From Lachnospiraceae bacterium (GTDB taxonomy: Bacteria > Bacillota > Clostridia > Lachnospirales > Lachnospiraceae): a DNA stretch of 59,809 bases. Position 1 is the first letter of the stretch; each line of letters starts with the position of its first letter. The position numbers were made by a program, and so were the translations under genes. Under the pieces are notes generated by a model. That model had not been told where the DNA came from and did not search any database. It saw nothing but the letters and a program-made list of their open reading frames with translations. Below are positions 1 through 9,454 of this stretch, in pieces. The stretch lies in assembly GCA_900766915.1 (NCBI GenBank), contig CAAFXE010000219.1, positions 1 through 59,809 of the forward strand, written 5' to 3'.

Positions 1-1304
1 GATGTTCTTCCAAACCGGAAGCACTTGTGAGACAGGCCTTAAGATGCGGTCTTTCCGATGGCTGGGGCGGATCTATGGCAGGTACAGAATTCTCTGACGT
101 ACTTTTCGGAACACCGAAGCCGGTAGATACCGAAGCAAACCTCGGTGTTATGGAAAAAGACATGGTTAACATCGTTGTTCATGGACATGATCCATCTCTT
201 TCCGAAAAGATCGTAGAATGGTCTGAAACAAAAGAAATGGTTGACCTTGCAAAAGAAATGGGTGCTAAGGGAATCAACATCTGTGGTGTTTGCTGTACTT
301 CCAACGAAGTAGCGATGCGTCACGGAGTTCCAATGGCAGGTAACTTCTTACAGCAGGAAAACGTAGTTTTAACAGGTGCCTGTGAAGCAATCGTTGTTGA
401 CGTTCAGTGTATCTTCCCGGCACTTGGACCTTTAAGCAAATGTTTCCATACAAAATTCATCACAACATCTCCGATCGCTCAGATGCCGGATTCAGACTTC
501 ATCCGTTTTGATGCGAAGAATGCAGATGAAAATGCAAAACAGATCGTTGAAACAGCAGTTAGAAACTTTGTAAACAGAAAACAGGATCTGGTATACATTC
601 CGGAATTAAAACAGAAAGCAACTGTTGGTTACTCTGTGGAAGCAATCGTTAAGACACTGGATGGTGTTACAAACAGCCAGGTAGATGAACTTGGAACAAC
701 AAAACCATTGCTTGAATGTGTAACTTCAGGTGTTCTTCGTGGTGCAGTAGCGATGGTTGGATGTAACAACCCACGTGTTCGTCATGACGTTGCTCACGTT
801 GAATTAATGAAGAAATTAATCGCTAACGATATCATTCTGATCGTTACAGGATGTTCTGCACAGGCAGCTGCAAAAGCAGGTCTTATGGACAAGTCTGCAA
901 AAGATTTATGCGGTGCTGGTCTGAAACGTGTATGTGAACTTGCAGACATTCCTCCGGTATTACATATGGGTTCCTGTGTAGATATCAGCCGTATGATGAT
1001 TCTTGCTGCTGAATTATCCAAGGATTCCGGACTTCCAATCTCAGCACTTCCGGTAGTAGGCTGTGCTCCTGAATGGATGTCAGAAAAAGCTGTTTCTATC
1101 GGTAACTACGTAGTAGCAACCGGTATTGATACATTCCTTGGTGTTGAACCACAGGTAACAGGATCTACAGAAGTAGTAGACCTCCTTACAAACGGTTTAA
1201 GAGACTGGGTTGAAGCTGCATATACAGTTGATACAGATATCGAAGCACTGGGCGACAAGATGATCGAAGCTATCGAAGCTAAGAGAAAAGCACTTGGTAT
1301 CTAA
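1..1304 (+). CDS. acsA: CO dehydrogenase catalytic subunit of CODH/ACS (5'-truncated by window)
   Basis: Reduces CO2 to CO at the Ni-Fe-S C-cluster and feeds CO to acetyl-CoA synthase; cytoplasmic. The frame is open from base 3, giving about 433 codons of a family normally 630-675 long, so the N-terminal third with the B- and D-cluster cysteines lies outside the window. The C-cluster ligand segments appear in the expected order: HGHDP, GVCCTSNE, VDVQC, MVGCNNP, TGCSAQ and MGSCVD, followed by MSEKA, which carries the catalytic lysine in the family. cooC begins 14 bases after the stop and acsB follows, so this is the acs-type enzyme rather than a stand-alone CO-oxidising CooS. Codon use is strongly biased (gca, gtt, aac, aaa), as in the other acs structural genes, suggesting high expression. 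Confidence 0.96.
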   Translation, partial: CSSKPEALVRQALRCGLSDGWGGSMAGTEFSDVLFGTPKPVDTEANLGVMEKDMVNIVVHGHDPSLSEKIVEWSETKEMVDLAKEMGAKGINICGVCCTSNEVAMRHGVPMAGNFLQQENVVLTGACEAIVVDVQCIFPALGPLSKCFHTKFITTSPIAQMPDSDFIRFDAKNADENAKQIVETAVRNFVNRKQDLVYIPELKQKATVGYSVEAIVKTLDGVTNSQVDELGTTKPLLECVTSGVLRGAVAMVGCNNPRVRHDVAHVELMKKLIANDIILIVTGCSAQAAAKAGLMDKSAKDLCGAGLKRVCELADIPPVLHMGSCVDISRMMILAAELSKDSGLPISALPVVGCAPEWMSEKAVSIGNYVVATGIDTFLGVEPQVTGSTEVVDLLTNGLRDWVEAAYTVDTDIEALGDKMIEAIEAKRKALGI

Positions 1305-1318
1305 GGAGCAGATTTAAG

Positions 1319-2083
1319 ATGAAAATTGCAATTACGGGAAAAGGCGGCGTAGGAAAAACAACATTTGCCGCAACACTTGCAAGACTCTATGCTGAGGAAG
1401 GCAAGCACGTGCTGGCAGCTGATGTGGATCCGGATGCCAATCTGGGACTGGCCCTTGGATTTTCTGAGGAAGAATTGGAAGAGATCACACCGATTTCCAA
1501 AATGAGAAAGCTTGTGGAGGAAAGAACCGGTGCCAATGATACCAATAAATTCTTCAAGATCAATCCAAAGGTGGATGATTTGCCGGATGCTTTGTCCAGA
1601 ACCTGCAATGGTGTGAAGCTTCTGGTACTTGGAACCGTGGAAACAGGCGGAGGCGGCTGTGTCTGTCCGGAGCATGTGATGTTGAAGCGTCTGATTTCCC
1701 ATCTGGTACTTCGAAGTGACGATGTAGTCATTCTCGATATGGAAGCTGGCTTGGAACACTTGGGACGTGGTACCACCGAAGGCATGGATGCTTTTGTGGT
1801 AGTCATCGAGCCGGGTGCGAGAAGTGTACAGACCTATAAAAATGTTAAACGACTGGCACATGACCTTGGCGTAGCTCATGTGCGGGTCGTTGCAAATAAG
1901 GTGCGTGGTCCGGAAGATGAAGAATTTATCAGAAAGGCCATCCCGGAAGAGGATTTACTTGGAATCATGCATTACAATGCAGAAGTCATTGATGCAGACA
2001 GACAGGGAAAATCTCCTTATGATTTCAGTCAGACTGCAGTAGAAGAGATCAGAGCTATCAAAGCTAAAATTGACAGCCTTTAA
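1319..2083 (+). CDS. cooC: CODH nickel-insertion ATPase CooC
   Basis: MinD/ParA-type ATPase that loads nickel into the CODH C-cluster. 254 residues, the usual length. A deviant Walker A, GKGGVGKTT, lies at residues 7-15, and the metal-binding CxC (GGCVCPEH, Cys114 and Cys116) is intact; in characterised CooC proteins this pair binds Ni or Zn at the dimer interface. Shine-Dalgarno AAGGAG sits upstream of the ATG. It lies between acsA and acsB and is almost certainly co-transcribed with them, but its codon use is less biased (more ctg and gtg), in keeping with a maturation factor needed in small amounts. Confidence 0.95.
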   Translation: MKIAITGKGGVGKTTFAATLARLYAEEGKHVLAADVDPDANLGLALGFSEEELEEITPISKMRKLVEERTGANDTNKFFKINPKVDDLPDALSRTCNGVKLLVLGTVETGGGGCVCPEHVMLKRLISHLVLRSDDVVILDMEAGLEHLGRGTTEGMDAFVVVIEPGARSVQTYKNVKRLAHDLGVAHVRVVANKVRGPEDEEFIRKAIPEEDLLGIMHYNAEVIDADRQGKSPYDFSQTAVEEIRAIKAKIDSL

Positions 2084-2127
2084 TTTCGAGACACTGACTT
2101 ATTCTATGAAAAATGGAGGAAAATAAA

Positions 2128-4257
2128 GTGACTTTATTTGACAGAGTATTTAGCGGAAATGATGCTGTATTTGGTTTAACAGAAGGCGCTATCAACGGTG
2201 CTATCGAAAAATACGGCGAAGACAAAGCAGTAAGCTTTCCAAACACTGCATACTGCTTACCATGTTACTATTCTGTAACAGGTGTGAAGGTTACAAACCT
2301 GAAAGAATTAAAAGAAGCTCTTGGCGTTGTGAAAACATTAATGACAAGAGAACAGAAATTAAATGATGCATTTATGTCAGGTGTAGCAACAGCTCTCTGT
2401 GCAGAATTTATTGAAGTATTAAAATATATTGATGGTGCTACACCATACGAAGAACCATGCTACGGACATTTAGCAGATGCAACCATCCGTGAGCTTGGTG
2501 TACCATTGGTAACAGGAGATATCCCGGGTGTTGCAGTTATCCTTGGTAAAGCTCCTTCCAACAAAGAAGCAGTAGACCTTGTTAAGAGCTATCAGGCACA
2601 GGGTATCTTAGTTACACTTGTTGGTGACATCATTGACCAGTGTGTAGAAGAAAACCTGAACATGGGATATGCAGTACGTATCGTTCCACTTGGAAAAGAC
2701 GTAACATCTGTAATCCACGTTGTATCTGTAGCATTAAGAGCAGCATTGATCTTCGGTAATGTAACACCGGGTGATGCAGGCGCTCTGATGAAATATACTA
2801 TGGATCGTGTACCTGCATTCGTTAATGCATTTGCACCATTGGATGATGTTATCGTTGCATGTGGAGCAGGCGCTATCGCACTTGGTTTCCCGGTTGTAAC
2901 AAACGAAACAGAAAACATCTTCCGTGTACCAAAGAGCTTAATCGTTCAGGAAGACGTATCTAAATTCAATGCAACTTCCCTTGAAGCGCGTGACATCAAG
3001 ATCAAGATCACAAAGATCGATATCCCGGTTTCCTTCGCTTCAGCATTCGAAGGTGAAATCATCCGTAAAGGTGATATGCAGGTTGAATTTGACGGTTCCA
3101 GAAAAGACTGCTTCGAATTAGTTCAGACAAAAGATCTCACAGAAGTAGAAGATCACAAGTTTACATTGATCGGACCGGACTTCGACGAAATGGAAGTTGG
3201 AAGCAAACAGCAGATCGCTTACATCGTAGACGTTGCAGGAAAGAATATGCAGTCTGACTTCGAATCCGTATTCGAACGTAAATTCCACAGCTACATCAAC
3301 TGTATCGAAGGTGTTATGCATACAGGTCAGCGTGATATGATCCGTATCCGTGTAAGCAAAGCAGACTTTGAAGCAGGCTTCAGAGCAAAAGATTTAGCAG
3401 AAGTATTATACGCAAACATTAAAAACGAGTTTGATGCCGTTGTAGATAAATGTCAGGTAACCATCGTTACAGATGCAGCAGAATGTACAAGATTACGTCA
3501 TGAAGTTGCAATCCCTGCATATGACAAACGTGATGAACGTCTTGTTTCCTTAACAGACGAAGCAGTACCTGTATACTACAGCTGTATCATGTGTCAGGCA
3601 TTCTCACCATCTCACGTATGTGTTGTTACACCAGAAAGACTTGGTCTTTGCGGTGCTGTTTCATGGCTGGATGCAAAAGCTACCAATGAGCTTGATCCTC
3701 AGGGACCATGTCAGGTAATCACAAAAGAAAGAGTCATTGATGAAAACCTCGGTTCATACGAAGACGTAGATGAAGCAGTTGCTAAATTCTCTCAGGGTGC
3801 ATTAGAGCACGTTACTCTGTACTCTATCATGCAGGATCCAATGACTTCCTGTGGATGCTTCGAATGTATCTGCGGTATTGAACCATTTTCTAACGGTGTT
3901 ATCATTGCAAACCGTGAATATGCAGGCATGACTCCACTTGGAATGACCTTCCCGGAACTTGCTTCCATGACAGGCGGCGGTGTTCAGACACCAGGTTTCA
4001 TGGGACATGGTAAACACTTCATCGCTTCTAAGAAGTTCATGAAGGCTGAAGGTGGTGTAGAACGTATCGTTTGGATGCCACAGGCATTAAAAGAGCAGGT
4101 TGCTGACAGATTAAATGCTACCGCAAAAGAACTTTACGGAATTGATAACTTCACAGATATGATCGGTGATGAAACAATTGCAGAAGATCCGGAAACATTA
4201 CTTGCATTCTTAACAGAAAAAGGACATCCTGCTTTAGGAATGGATCCTATGATGTAA
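2128..4257 (+). CDS. acsB: Acetyl-CoA synthase, CODH/ACS beta subunit
   Basis: Condenses CO, the CFeSP-bound methyl group and CoA to acetyl-CoA at the A-cluster. I place the start at GTG 2128 (VTLFDRVF): GGAGGA at 2115-2120 is a good ribosome site for it, whereas the in-frame ATG at 2113 overlaps that site. This gives 709 residues, near the 729 of the Moorella enzyme. A-cluster ligands are visible: YYSCIMCQAF (Cys486 and Cys489), further cysteines in HVCVVTP and LGLCGAV for the 4Fe-4S cluster, and the SCGCFEC segment whose Cys575-Gly-Cys577 binds the distal nickel. The N-terminal CODH-binding domain is present, so this is the bacterial rather than the short archaeal form. Confidence 0.96.
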   Translation: MTLFDRVFSGNDAVFGLTEGAINGAIEKYGEDKAVSFPNTAYCLPCYYSVTGVKVTNLKELKEALGVVKTLMTREQKLNDAFMSGVATALCAEFIEVLKYIDGATPYEEPCYGHLADATIRELGVPLVTGDIPGVAVILGKAPSNKEAVDLVKSYQAQGILVTLVGDIIDQCVEENLNMGYAVRIVPLGKDVTSVIHVVSVALRAALIFGNVTPGDAGALMKYTMDRVPAFVNAFAPLDDVIVACGAGAIALGFPVVTNETENIFRVPKSLIVQEDVSKFNATSLEARDIKIKITKIDIPVSFASAFEGEIIRKGDMQVEFDGSRKDCFELVQTKDLTEVEDHKFTLIGPDFDEMEVGSKQQIAYIVDVAGKNMQSDFESVFERKFHSYINCIEGVMHTGQRDMIRIRVSKADFEAGFRAKDLAEVLYANIKNEFDAVVDKCQVTIVTDAAECTRLRHEVAIPAYDKRDERLVSLTDEAVPVYYSCIMCQAFSPSHVCVVTPERLGLCGAVSWLDAKATNELDPQGPCQVITKERVIDENLGSYEDVDEAVAKFSQGALEHVTLYSIMQDPMTSCGCFECICGIEPFSNGVIIANREYAGMTPLGMTFPELASMTGGGVQTPGFMGHGKHFIASKKFMKAEGGVERIVWMPQALKEQVADRLNATAKELYGIDNFTDMIGDETIAEDPETLLAFLTEKGHPALGMDPMM

Positions 4258-4288
4258 GATAAAAACCCTATAGAGGAGGAAAATAATC

Positions 4289-5230
4289 ATGCCATTTAAT
4301 GGAAAATCAGGAAAATTCAATGCTGCAATTCGTACAGTTGAGATCGGTACTGGCGACAAAGCAGTAAAATTGGGCGGTGAATGCGTATCTCCGTTATACT
4401 CATTCGATGCACCAATCGAAAATGCACCAAAGGTAGGTGTATTAATTCCGGACACAGGATTTGATAACGACGTTGCCGGAATCAAAGATTTTTATGCCGG
4501 ATGCGCAAATTGGGGAGAAATTGCACAGAAAGCAGCTACTATGGAAGGAGCAGACTTCCTTGTATTAAAATTTGAAAAGGCTGATCCTAACGGTGAAAAT
4601 GCATCTGTAGAAGATTGTCTTGCAATCATCAATGAAGTTGCAGCAGCTACAGATATGCCGCTTGTAATCGCAGGCTGCAAAAACGCTGAAAAAGATGCTG
4701 AACTTTTCAACAAAGCAGCAGAAGCTCTTCAGGGAAGAAACGCCCTCATCTTCTCCGCAAAAGAAGAAAACTACAAAGGTGTTTCCGCATCAGCAGTATT
4801 AGCTTACGGACAGAAAGTCGGAGCAGAATCCTCTGTAGATATCAACCTTGCAAAACAGTTAAACGTACTCATTTCTCAGATGGGTGTTGACATGGGCAAC
4901 ATTGTAATGAACGTTGGTACAGCAACAGCCGGATATGGTTTTGAATATGTAGTTTCTACTTTAGACCGTGTCAAAGCAGCTGCTTTAGGACAGAATGACG
5001 CTCAGCTTCAGATGCCGATCATGACATCTGTTGGTGATGAAACATGGGTTGTAAAAGAATCTACAGCTTCAGAAGAAGATATCCCGGCATGGGGTCCTGT
5101 AGAAGCTCGTGGTGTGAACATGGAAGTTACTACAGCAATGGCTGTATTAGCATCCGGTTCCAATGCAGTAATTTTGAAACATCCTACTTCTGTAGCAACT
5201 GTTTCTAAATTAATCAAGGAATTAATGTAG
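4289..5230 (+). CDS. acsD: Corrinoid iron-sulfur protein small subunit
   Basis: Small subunit of the CFeSP heterodimer that carries the methyl group from methyl-tetrahydrofolate to acetyl-CoA synthase. 313 residues, the usual length for AcsD, with the TIM-barrel-like fold and no cysteine cluster motif, as expected because the 4Fe-4S cluster is in AcsC. A strong AGGAGG precedes the ATG. It is followed after 22 bases by acsC and then acsE, so carrier and methyltransferase are made together. High-expression codon use. Confidence 0.93.
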   Translation: MPFNGKSGKFNAAIRTVEIGTGDKAVKLGGECVSPLYSFDAPIENAPKVGVLIPDTGFDNDVAGIKDFYAGCANWGEIAQKAATMEGADFLVLKFEKADPNGENASVEDCLAIINEVAAATDMPLVIAGCKNAEKDAELFNKAAEALQGRNALIFSAKEENYKGVSASAVLAYGQKVGAESSVDINLAKQLNVLISQMGVDMGNIVMNVGTATAGYGFEYVVSTLDRVKAAALGQNDAQLQMPIMTSVGDETWVVKESTASEEDIPAWGPVEARGVNMEVTTAMAVLASGSNAVILKHPTSVATVSKLIKELM

Positions 5231-5252
5231 GACGAGAAGGAGGAAAATCAAG

Positions 5253-6590
5253 ATGGCATTAAAAGGTTTAGATATTTTCAAATTAACACCAAAAACAAAC
5301 TGTAAAGAATGTGGATGCCCGACATGTATGGCTTTCTCCATGAAAGTTGCTCAGGGAGCATTAGATATTTCTAAATGTCCACACATGTCAGACGATGCAA
5401 TGTCTGCATTATCTGAAGCTACAGCACCGCCAATGAAAACAATCAAGGTTGGTACAGGCGAAGCTGAATACTCCTTAGGTGGAGAAACTGTACTTTACAG
5501 ACATGAAAAAACATTCGTAAGCAAAACACGTTATGCAGTTCGTGTAAATGCAGCAGATGTTGATGCTAAAATGGCAGTGATCGACAACGTAGATTACGAC
5601 CGTATCGGCGAAAGAATGCATGTAGAAATGATCTATGTTGACTATACAGGCGAAGCTGATTACGCTGAAACTGTAAAGAAAGCTGCCGGAAAAGGCAAAA
5701 CATTGATCCTTGGATGTACAGACGTTGCAGCAGCAAAAGCAGCTTTAGATGTATGTGCAGCTGAAAAACCAATCTTAAACGGTGCGACTGCAGCTAACTA
5801 CGCTGAAATGGTAGAAGTTGCAAAAGCAGCAGGCGTTGTTCTTGGTGTATGTGCAGCAAACATTGATGAATTATATGATACAACCGCAGCAATTGAAAAA
5901 CTCGGTTACAAAGAATTAGTTCTTGACTGTACAGAAGGTACTATCAAAGATACATTTGCAACAGCTGTTAAGATCAGACGTGCAGCACTTGCTAAAACAC
6001 CTGACAGAACATGTGGTTATCCATCTATCGTTAACGTTGCAGCTTTAACAAAAGATGCGACAGAGCAGTGCGGATTAGCTTCCCTGTTTACCATGAAATA
6101 CGGTTCAGTGATCGTTATGGATCAGTTAGGATATGCAGAAGCACTTCCATTATTCGGACTTCGTCAGAACGTATTTACAGATCCTCAGAAGCCAATGAAA
6201 GTTGAAACAGGTATCTACCCACTCAACGGCGCAGATGAAAACAGCGTATGCTTAACAACTGTAGACTTTGCTCTTACATATTTCTTAGTATCCGGTGAAC
6301 TTGAAAGATCAGGAGTTCCTGTAAACCTTGTAATTTCTGACGCAGGCGGATTATCTGTATTAACAGCATGGGCTGCAGGTAAATTATCAGGTAACACCAT
6401 CTCTAAATTCTTCAAGGAAAATGTAGAAGATAAGGTTAAGAGCAGAAAAGTGATTATTCCTGGTAAAGTAGCTGTATTAAAGGGTGATATCGAATCCAAA
6501 CTTCCGGGTTGGGAAGTAATCATTGCTCCAAACGAAGCTGCTCAGTTAGTAAAATTCCTGAAAGACTTAAAGGAAAACGGAGAAATTTAA
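5253..6590 (+). CDS. acsC: Corrinoid iron-sulfur protein large subunit
   Basis: Large CFeSP subunit; binds the low-potential 4Fe-4S cluster and the corrinoid used as methyl carrier. 445 residues. The N-terminal cluster motif CKECGCPTC plus a later cysteine gives Cys17, Cys20, Cys25 and Cys42, the spacing known for the family. A TIM barrel and a C-terminal Rossmann-like corrinoid domain (about residues 320-445) follow. AAGGAGG precedes the start. The cobalamin-tail genes at 53948-56257 could supply its cofactor. Confidence 0.95.
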   Translation: MALKGLDIFKLTPKTNCKECGCPTCMAFSMKVAQGALDISKCPHMSDDAMSALSEATAPPMKTIKVGTGEAEYSLGGETVLYRHEKTFVSKTRYAVRVNAADVDAKMAVIDNVDYDRIGERMHVEMIYVDYTGEADYAETVKKAAGKGKTLILGCTDVAAAKAALDVCAAEKPILNGATAANYAEMVEVAKAAGVVLGVCAANIDELYDTTAAIEKLGYKELVLDCTEGTIKDTFATAVKIRRAALAKTPDRTCGYPSIVNVAALTKDATEQCGLASLFTMKYGSVIVMDQLGYAEALPLFGLRQNVFTDPQKPMKVETGIYPLNGADENSVCLTTVDFALTYFLVSGELERSGVPVNLVISDAGGLSVLTAWAAGKLSGNTISKFFKENVEDKVKSRKVIIPGKVAVLKGDIESKLPGWEVIIAPNEAAQLVKFLKDLKENGEI

Positions 6591-6610
6591 TTTAAAAGGA
6601 GAACAATGCA

Positions 6611-7396
6611 ATGGCAAAATTTGTTACAATTGGTGAAAGAATTCACTGCATTTCCCCAGTAATTCGTAAGGCGATGGAAGAAATGAATCCGGAACCAATC
6701 TTAAAAAGAGCAAAAGAACAGTTAGACGCTGGTGCTACATACCTTGACGTTAATATCGGACCTGCTGAAAACAACGGTGAAGAATTAATGAAATGGGCAG
6801 TTACAACTATCCAGGATGCATTTGACAATGTTCCATTAGCACTGGATACAGCAAACAAAAAAGCAATCGAAGCTGGTATTTCTGTATATAACAGAAGCAA
6901 AGGTAAACCAATCGTTAACTCTGCAGATGCAGGCGGACGTATTGAAAACATTGACCTTGCAGCAGCTAACGATGCAATCGTTATCGCTCTTTGCTCCGCA
7001 GAAGGTATTGCAGCAGACAACGACGAACGTATGATGCACTGCCAGAACATGCTGGAAAGAGGTATGATGCTTGGTATGGATCCTCAGGATCTTTGGTTTG
7101 ACCCGTTATTCCTTGTTGTAAAAGGAATGCAGGACAAACAGATGGAAGTTTTAGAAGCAATCAAGATGTTCAGCGATATGGAACTGAACTCTACAGGTGG
7201 TCTTTCCAATAACTCCAATGGTATGCCAAAACATATCAGACCAATCATGGATTCTGCATTAGTTGCGATGGCTATGATGAATGGTTTAACATCCGCAATC
7301 GTAAACCCATGTGATTTAAGATTAATGGAAACAATTAAATCCTGTGATATCTTTAAAAACAACACACTTTACGCAGATTCCTACTTAGAAATCTAA
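6611..7396 (+). CDS. acsE: Methyltetrahydrofolate:CFeSP methyltransferase
   Basis: Moves the methyl group from 5-methyl-THF to the Co(I) corrinoid of AcsCD, joining the methyl and carbonyl branches. 261 residues, the whole length of a pterin-binding TIM-barrel domain. Typical segments are TIGERIHCI at the N terminus, DVNIGP near residue 45 and GGLSNNSNGMP near residue 195, which holds the conserved asparagine. AAAGGAG lies upstream; an ATG six bases earlier is in another frame. It is the last gene before the terminator at 7405, so it probably closes the main acs transcript. Confidence 0.95.
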   Translation: MAKFVTIGERIHCISPVIRKAMEEMNPEPILKRAKEQLDAGATYLDVNIGPAENNGEELMKWAVTTIQDAFDNVPLALDTANKKAIEAGISVYNRSKGKPIVNSADAGGRIENIDLAAANDAIVIALCSAEGIAADNDERMMHCQNMLERGMMLGMDPQDLWFDPLFLVVKGMQDKQMEVLEAIKMFSDMELNSTGGLSNNSNGMPKHIRPIMDSALVAMAMMNGLTSAIVNPCDLRLMETIKSCDIFKNNTLYADSYLEI

Positions 7397-7404
7397 TTTC
7401 CTTT

Positions 7405-7455
7405 GCCGTAATAGGATGGGGGAGACATTTCCCCCTCCTTGTTATGGCATTTTTT
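7405..7455 (+). terminator. Intrinsic terminator between acsE and acsV
   Basis: Long hairpin: the outer arms GCCGTAATA and TTGTTATGGC enclose GGGGGA/TCCCCC around a GACAT loop, followed by a run of six T. It separates the abundant acs structural genes from the activator genes and probably lets only a fraction of transcripts continue into acsV. Confidence 0.85.
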
Positions 7456-7492
7456 GTAATATCCAATAACCTAAAGATTAAGGAGCATTTAA

Positions 7493-9418
7493 ATGGCAAA
7501 TGTAATCTTTCATTTTGAAGACGGAACGCAGGTGAATATCAGTGCAGCGATTGGGGAGAATCTTTTAGAGGTTGCCAGAAAAGCAAATGTGGCAATTGAC
7601 GCACCATGTTCAGGAAATGCATCCTGCGGGAAGTGTAAGGTAAAATATTTAAAGGGTGAACTGGAATCAAAGGTCACCCGTCATATCAGTGAGGCAGAAT
7701 ATAAGGAAGGATGGAGACTCTCCTGTATCAGTACCATTACAGGGGATGTGGAAGTGATGGTTCCGGATATCGCATCTGCTTATAAAAGCAGAATGAAGGT
7801 GGCGGATCTTAGCTCCCCGGAAGAAATCCGGATTTTTCATAAAGCAACGGAAGAAATCAAAGCAGCAGGAGTAGAGTTTTATAACTCCTTCCAGATGTTG
7901 GAGGTTCAGATGGAGGAACCAACGCTGGATGATACTATGCCGGATAATGAACGTCTGGTATGGGCTTTGGAGGCCCTGACAGGAAAGGAAAAGATCAGGC
8001 TGTCCTTTACGGCACTTCGAAAGATGGCAAAAGTGCTTCGGGACTCTTCTTTTTCGATAAAAGCAGTGGTGACTGTCAAAGAAGAGGACGTATTTGTGTA
8101 TGACTTACTTCCGGCAGACAAAGAAGCGATTGTGGCCGGTCTTGCCGTAGATATCGGTACGACTACCGTTTCCGCAGTGATCGTAAATCTTTTAGACGGA
8201 ACGATTCTTGCAAAGGCATCCTCCGGTAACGGACAGATCCGCTACGGGGCAGATGTCATCAACCGTATTATTGAGCAGCAAAAACCGGGTGGTGTAGAAA
8301 AGCTTCAGAAGGCTATCATAGAGGAAACCATCAATCCGATGATCGTCAATATGTGCCGTGCAGCCAATCTGACACCGGAGAATATCTACAGCTTATGTGT
8401 CGCTGCAAACACCACCATGAATCACCTGTTTACAGGTGTGGACGGAGATCCGATCCGTATGGAGCCCTTCATCCCGTCCTTCTTTGGAACCGACAGCATT
8501 CATGGCAGGGATCTGGGATTGAAGATTCATCCGGATGCAAGAGTCATTATGGCGCCAAACATCGGAAGCTATGTAGGCGGAGACATTACTGCCGGAGCAT
8601 TGGTAAGTAATCTGTGGGCACAGGAAACCTTTAGTCTCTTTGTAGACCTTGGTACCAACGGAGAGATCGTCTTTGGAAATTCTGATTTTATGATGAGCTG
8701 TGCATGCTCTGCAGGACCTGCTTTCGAAGGCGGGGATATTTCCTGCGGTATGAGAGCGACTGACGGTGCCATTGAAGCATGTACCATTGATGCTAAAACC
8801 ATGGAACCGACCTTTACCATCGTAGGAGAGGAAGGTAGCAGACCGGTCGGCCTTTGCGGTTCCGGTATCATTGATGTCATCGCGGAGCTTTTCCGTTGTA
8901 AGATCATTGGACCAAACGGTAAATTTATCCGGGAGGGTGACAGAGTCCGCCATGATAAATACGGTATCGGAAGCTACCTGCTTGCAACCAAAGAAGAGGC
9001 AGGCAGCGTGAAAGATGTAGAGATCAATGAAGTGGATATTGATAACTTTATCCGTGCCAAGGGTGCAATTTTCTCAGCTATCTATGTGCTGCTTACTTCC
9101 CTGGATTTTGATGTATCCATGATTGAAAATGTATATGTGGCAGGTGGTATTGGCAGTGGTATCAATATGGAAAATGCTATCCGCATCGGAATGTTCCCGG
9201 ATATTGGTGTTGAAAAATATCATTATATTGGCAACTCTTCCCTGGCCGGAGCCTATGCTATGGTGTTATCAGAGCCGGCAGAAGAAAAGGTTTATGAGCT
9301 TGGAAAAAATATGACCTATGTAGAGCTTAGCACTACACCGGGTTATATGGATGAATTTGTGGCAGCTTGTTTTATTCCGCACACCAATGCATCCCTGTTT
9401 CCAAACTCTGTGGCATAA
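7493..9418 (+). CDS. acsV: Reductive activator of the corrinoid iron-sulfur protein (RACo)
   Basis: ATP-dependent activator that returns the inactive Co(II) form of CFeSP to Co(I). 641 residues. The N-terminal ferredoxin domain (about 1-95) has a plant-type 2Fe-2S motif with Cys39, Cys45, Cys48 and Cys78. A linker follows, and from about residue 205 an ASKHA-type ATPase domain of the DUF4445 family (VDIGTTTVSAVIV; GTNGEIVF; CGSGIIDV). AAGGAG precedes the ATG. Separation from acsE by a strong terminator and its less biased codons fit a catalytic repair protein needed at lower levels than its client. Confidence 0.93.
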   Translation: MANVIFHFEDGTQVNISAAIGENLLEVARKANVAIDAPCSGNASCGKCKVKYLKGELESKVTRHISEAEYKEGWRLSCISTITGDVEVMVPDIASAYKSRMKVADLSSPEEIRIFHKATEEIKAAGVEFYNSFQMLEVQMEEPTLDDTMPDNERLVWALEALTGKEKIRLSFTALRKMAKVLRDSSFSIKAVVTVKEEDVFVYDLLPADKEAIVAGLAVDIGTTTVSAVIVNLLDGTILAKASSGNGQIRYGADVINRIIEQQKPGGVEKLQKAIIEETINPMIVNMCRAANLTPENIYSLCVAANTTMNHLFTGVDGDPIRMEPFIPSFFGTDSIHGRDLGLKIHPDARVIMAPNIGSYVGGDITAGALVSNLWAQETFSLFVDLGTNGEIVFGNSDFMMSCACSAGPAFEGGDISCGMRATDGAIEACTIDAKTMEPTFTIVGEEGSRPVGLCGSGIIDVIAELFRCKIIGPNGKFIREGDRVRHDKYGIGSYLLATKEEAGSVKDVEINEVDIDNFIRAKGAIFSAIYVLLTSLDFDVSMIENVYVAGGIGSGINMENAIRIGMFPDIGVEKYHYIGNSSLAGAYAMVLSEPAEEKVYELGKNMTYVELSTTPGYMDEFVAACFIPHTNASLFPNSVA

Positions 9419-9454
9419 AGACAGACTGAATGATTGAAGAAAGGGGTGAGTCCC

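Noticed and set aside
1301..1879. Long open frame on the minus strand over cooC
   Set aside because: It shadows the clear CooC gene, has no family resemblance and only reflects codon bias. The same applies to minus frames at 8393-8953, 12342-12827 and 31375-31944.
2113..2127. ATG 2113 as the acsB start
   Set aside because: It overlaps GGAGGA, which is well spaced for GTG 2128, and the extra residues do not fit the family N terminus.
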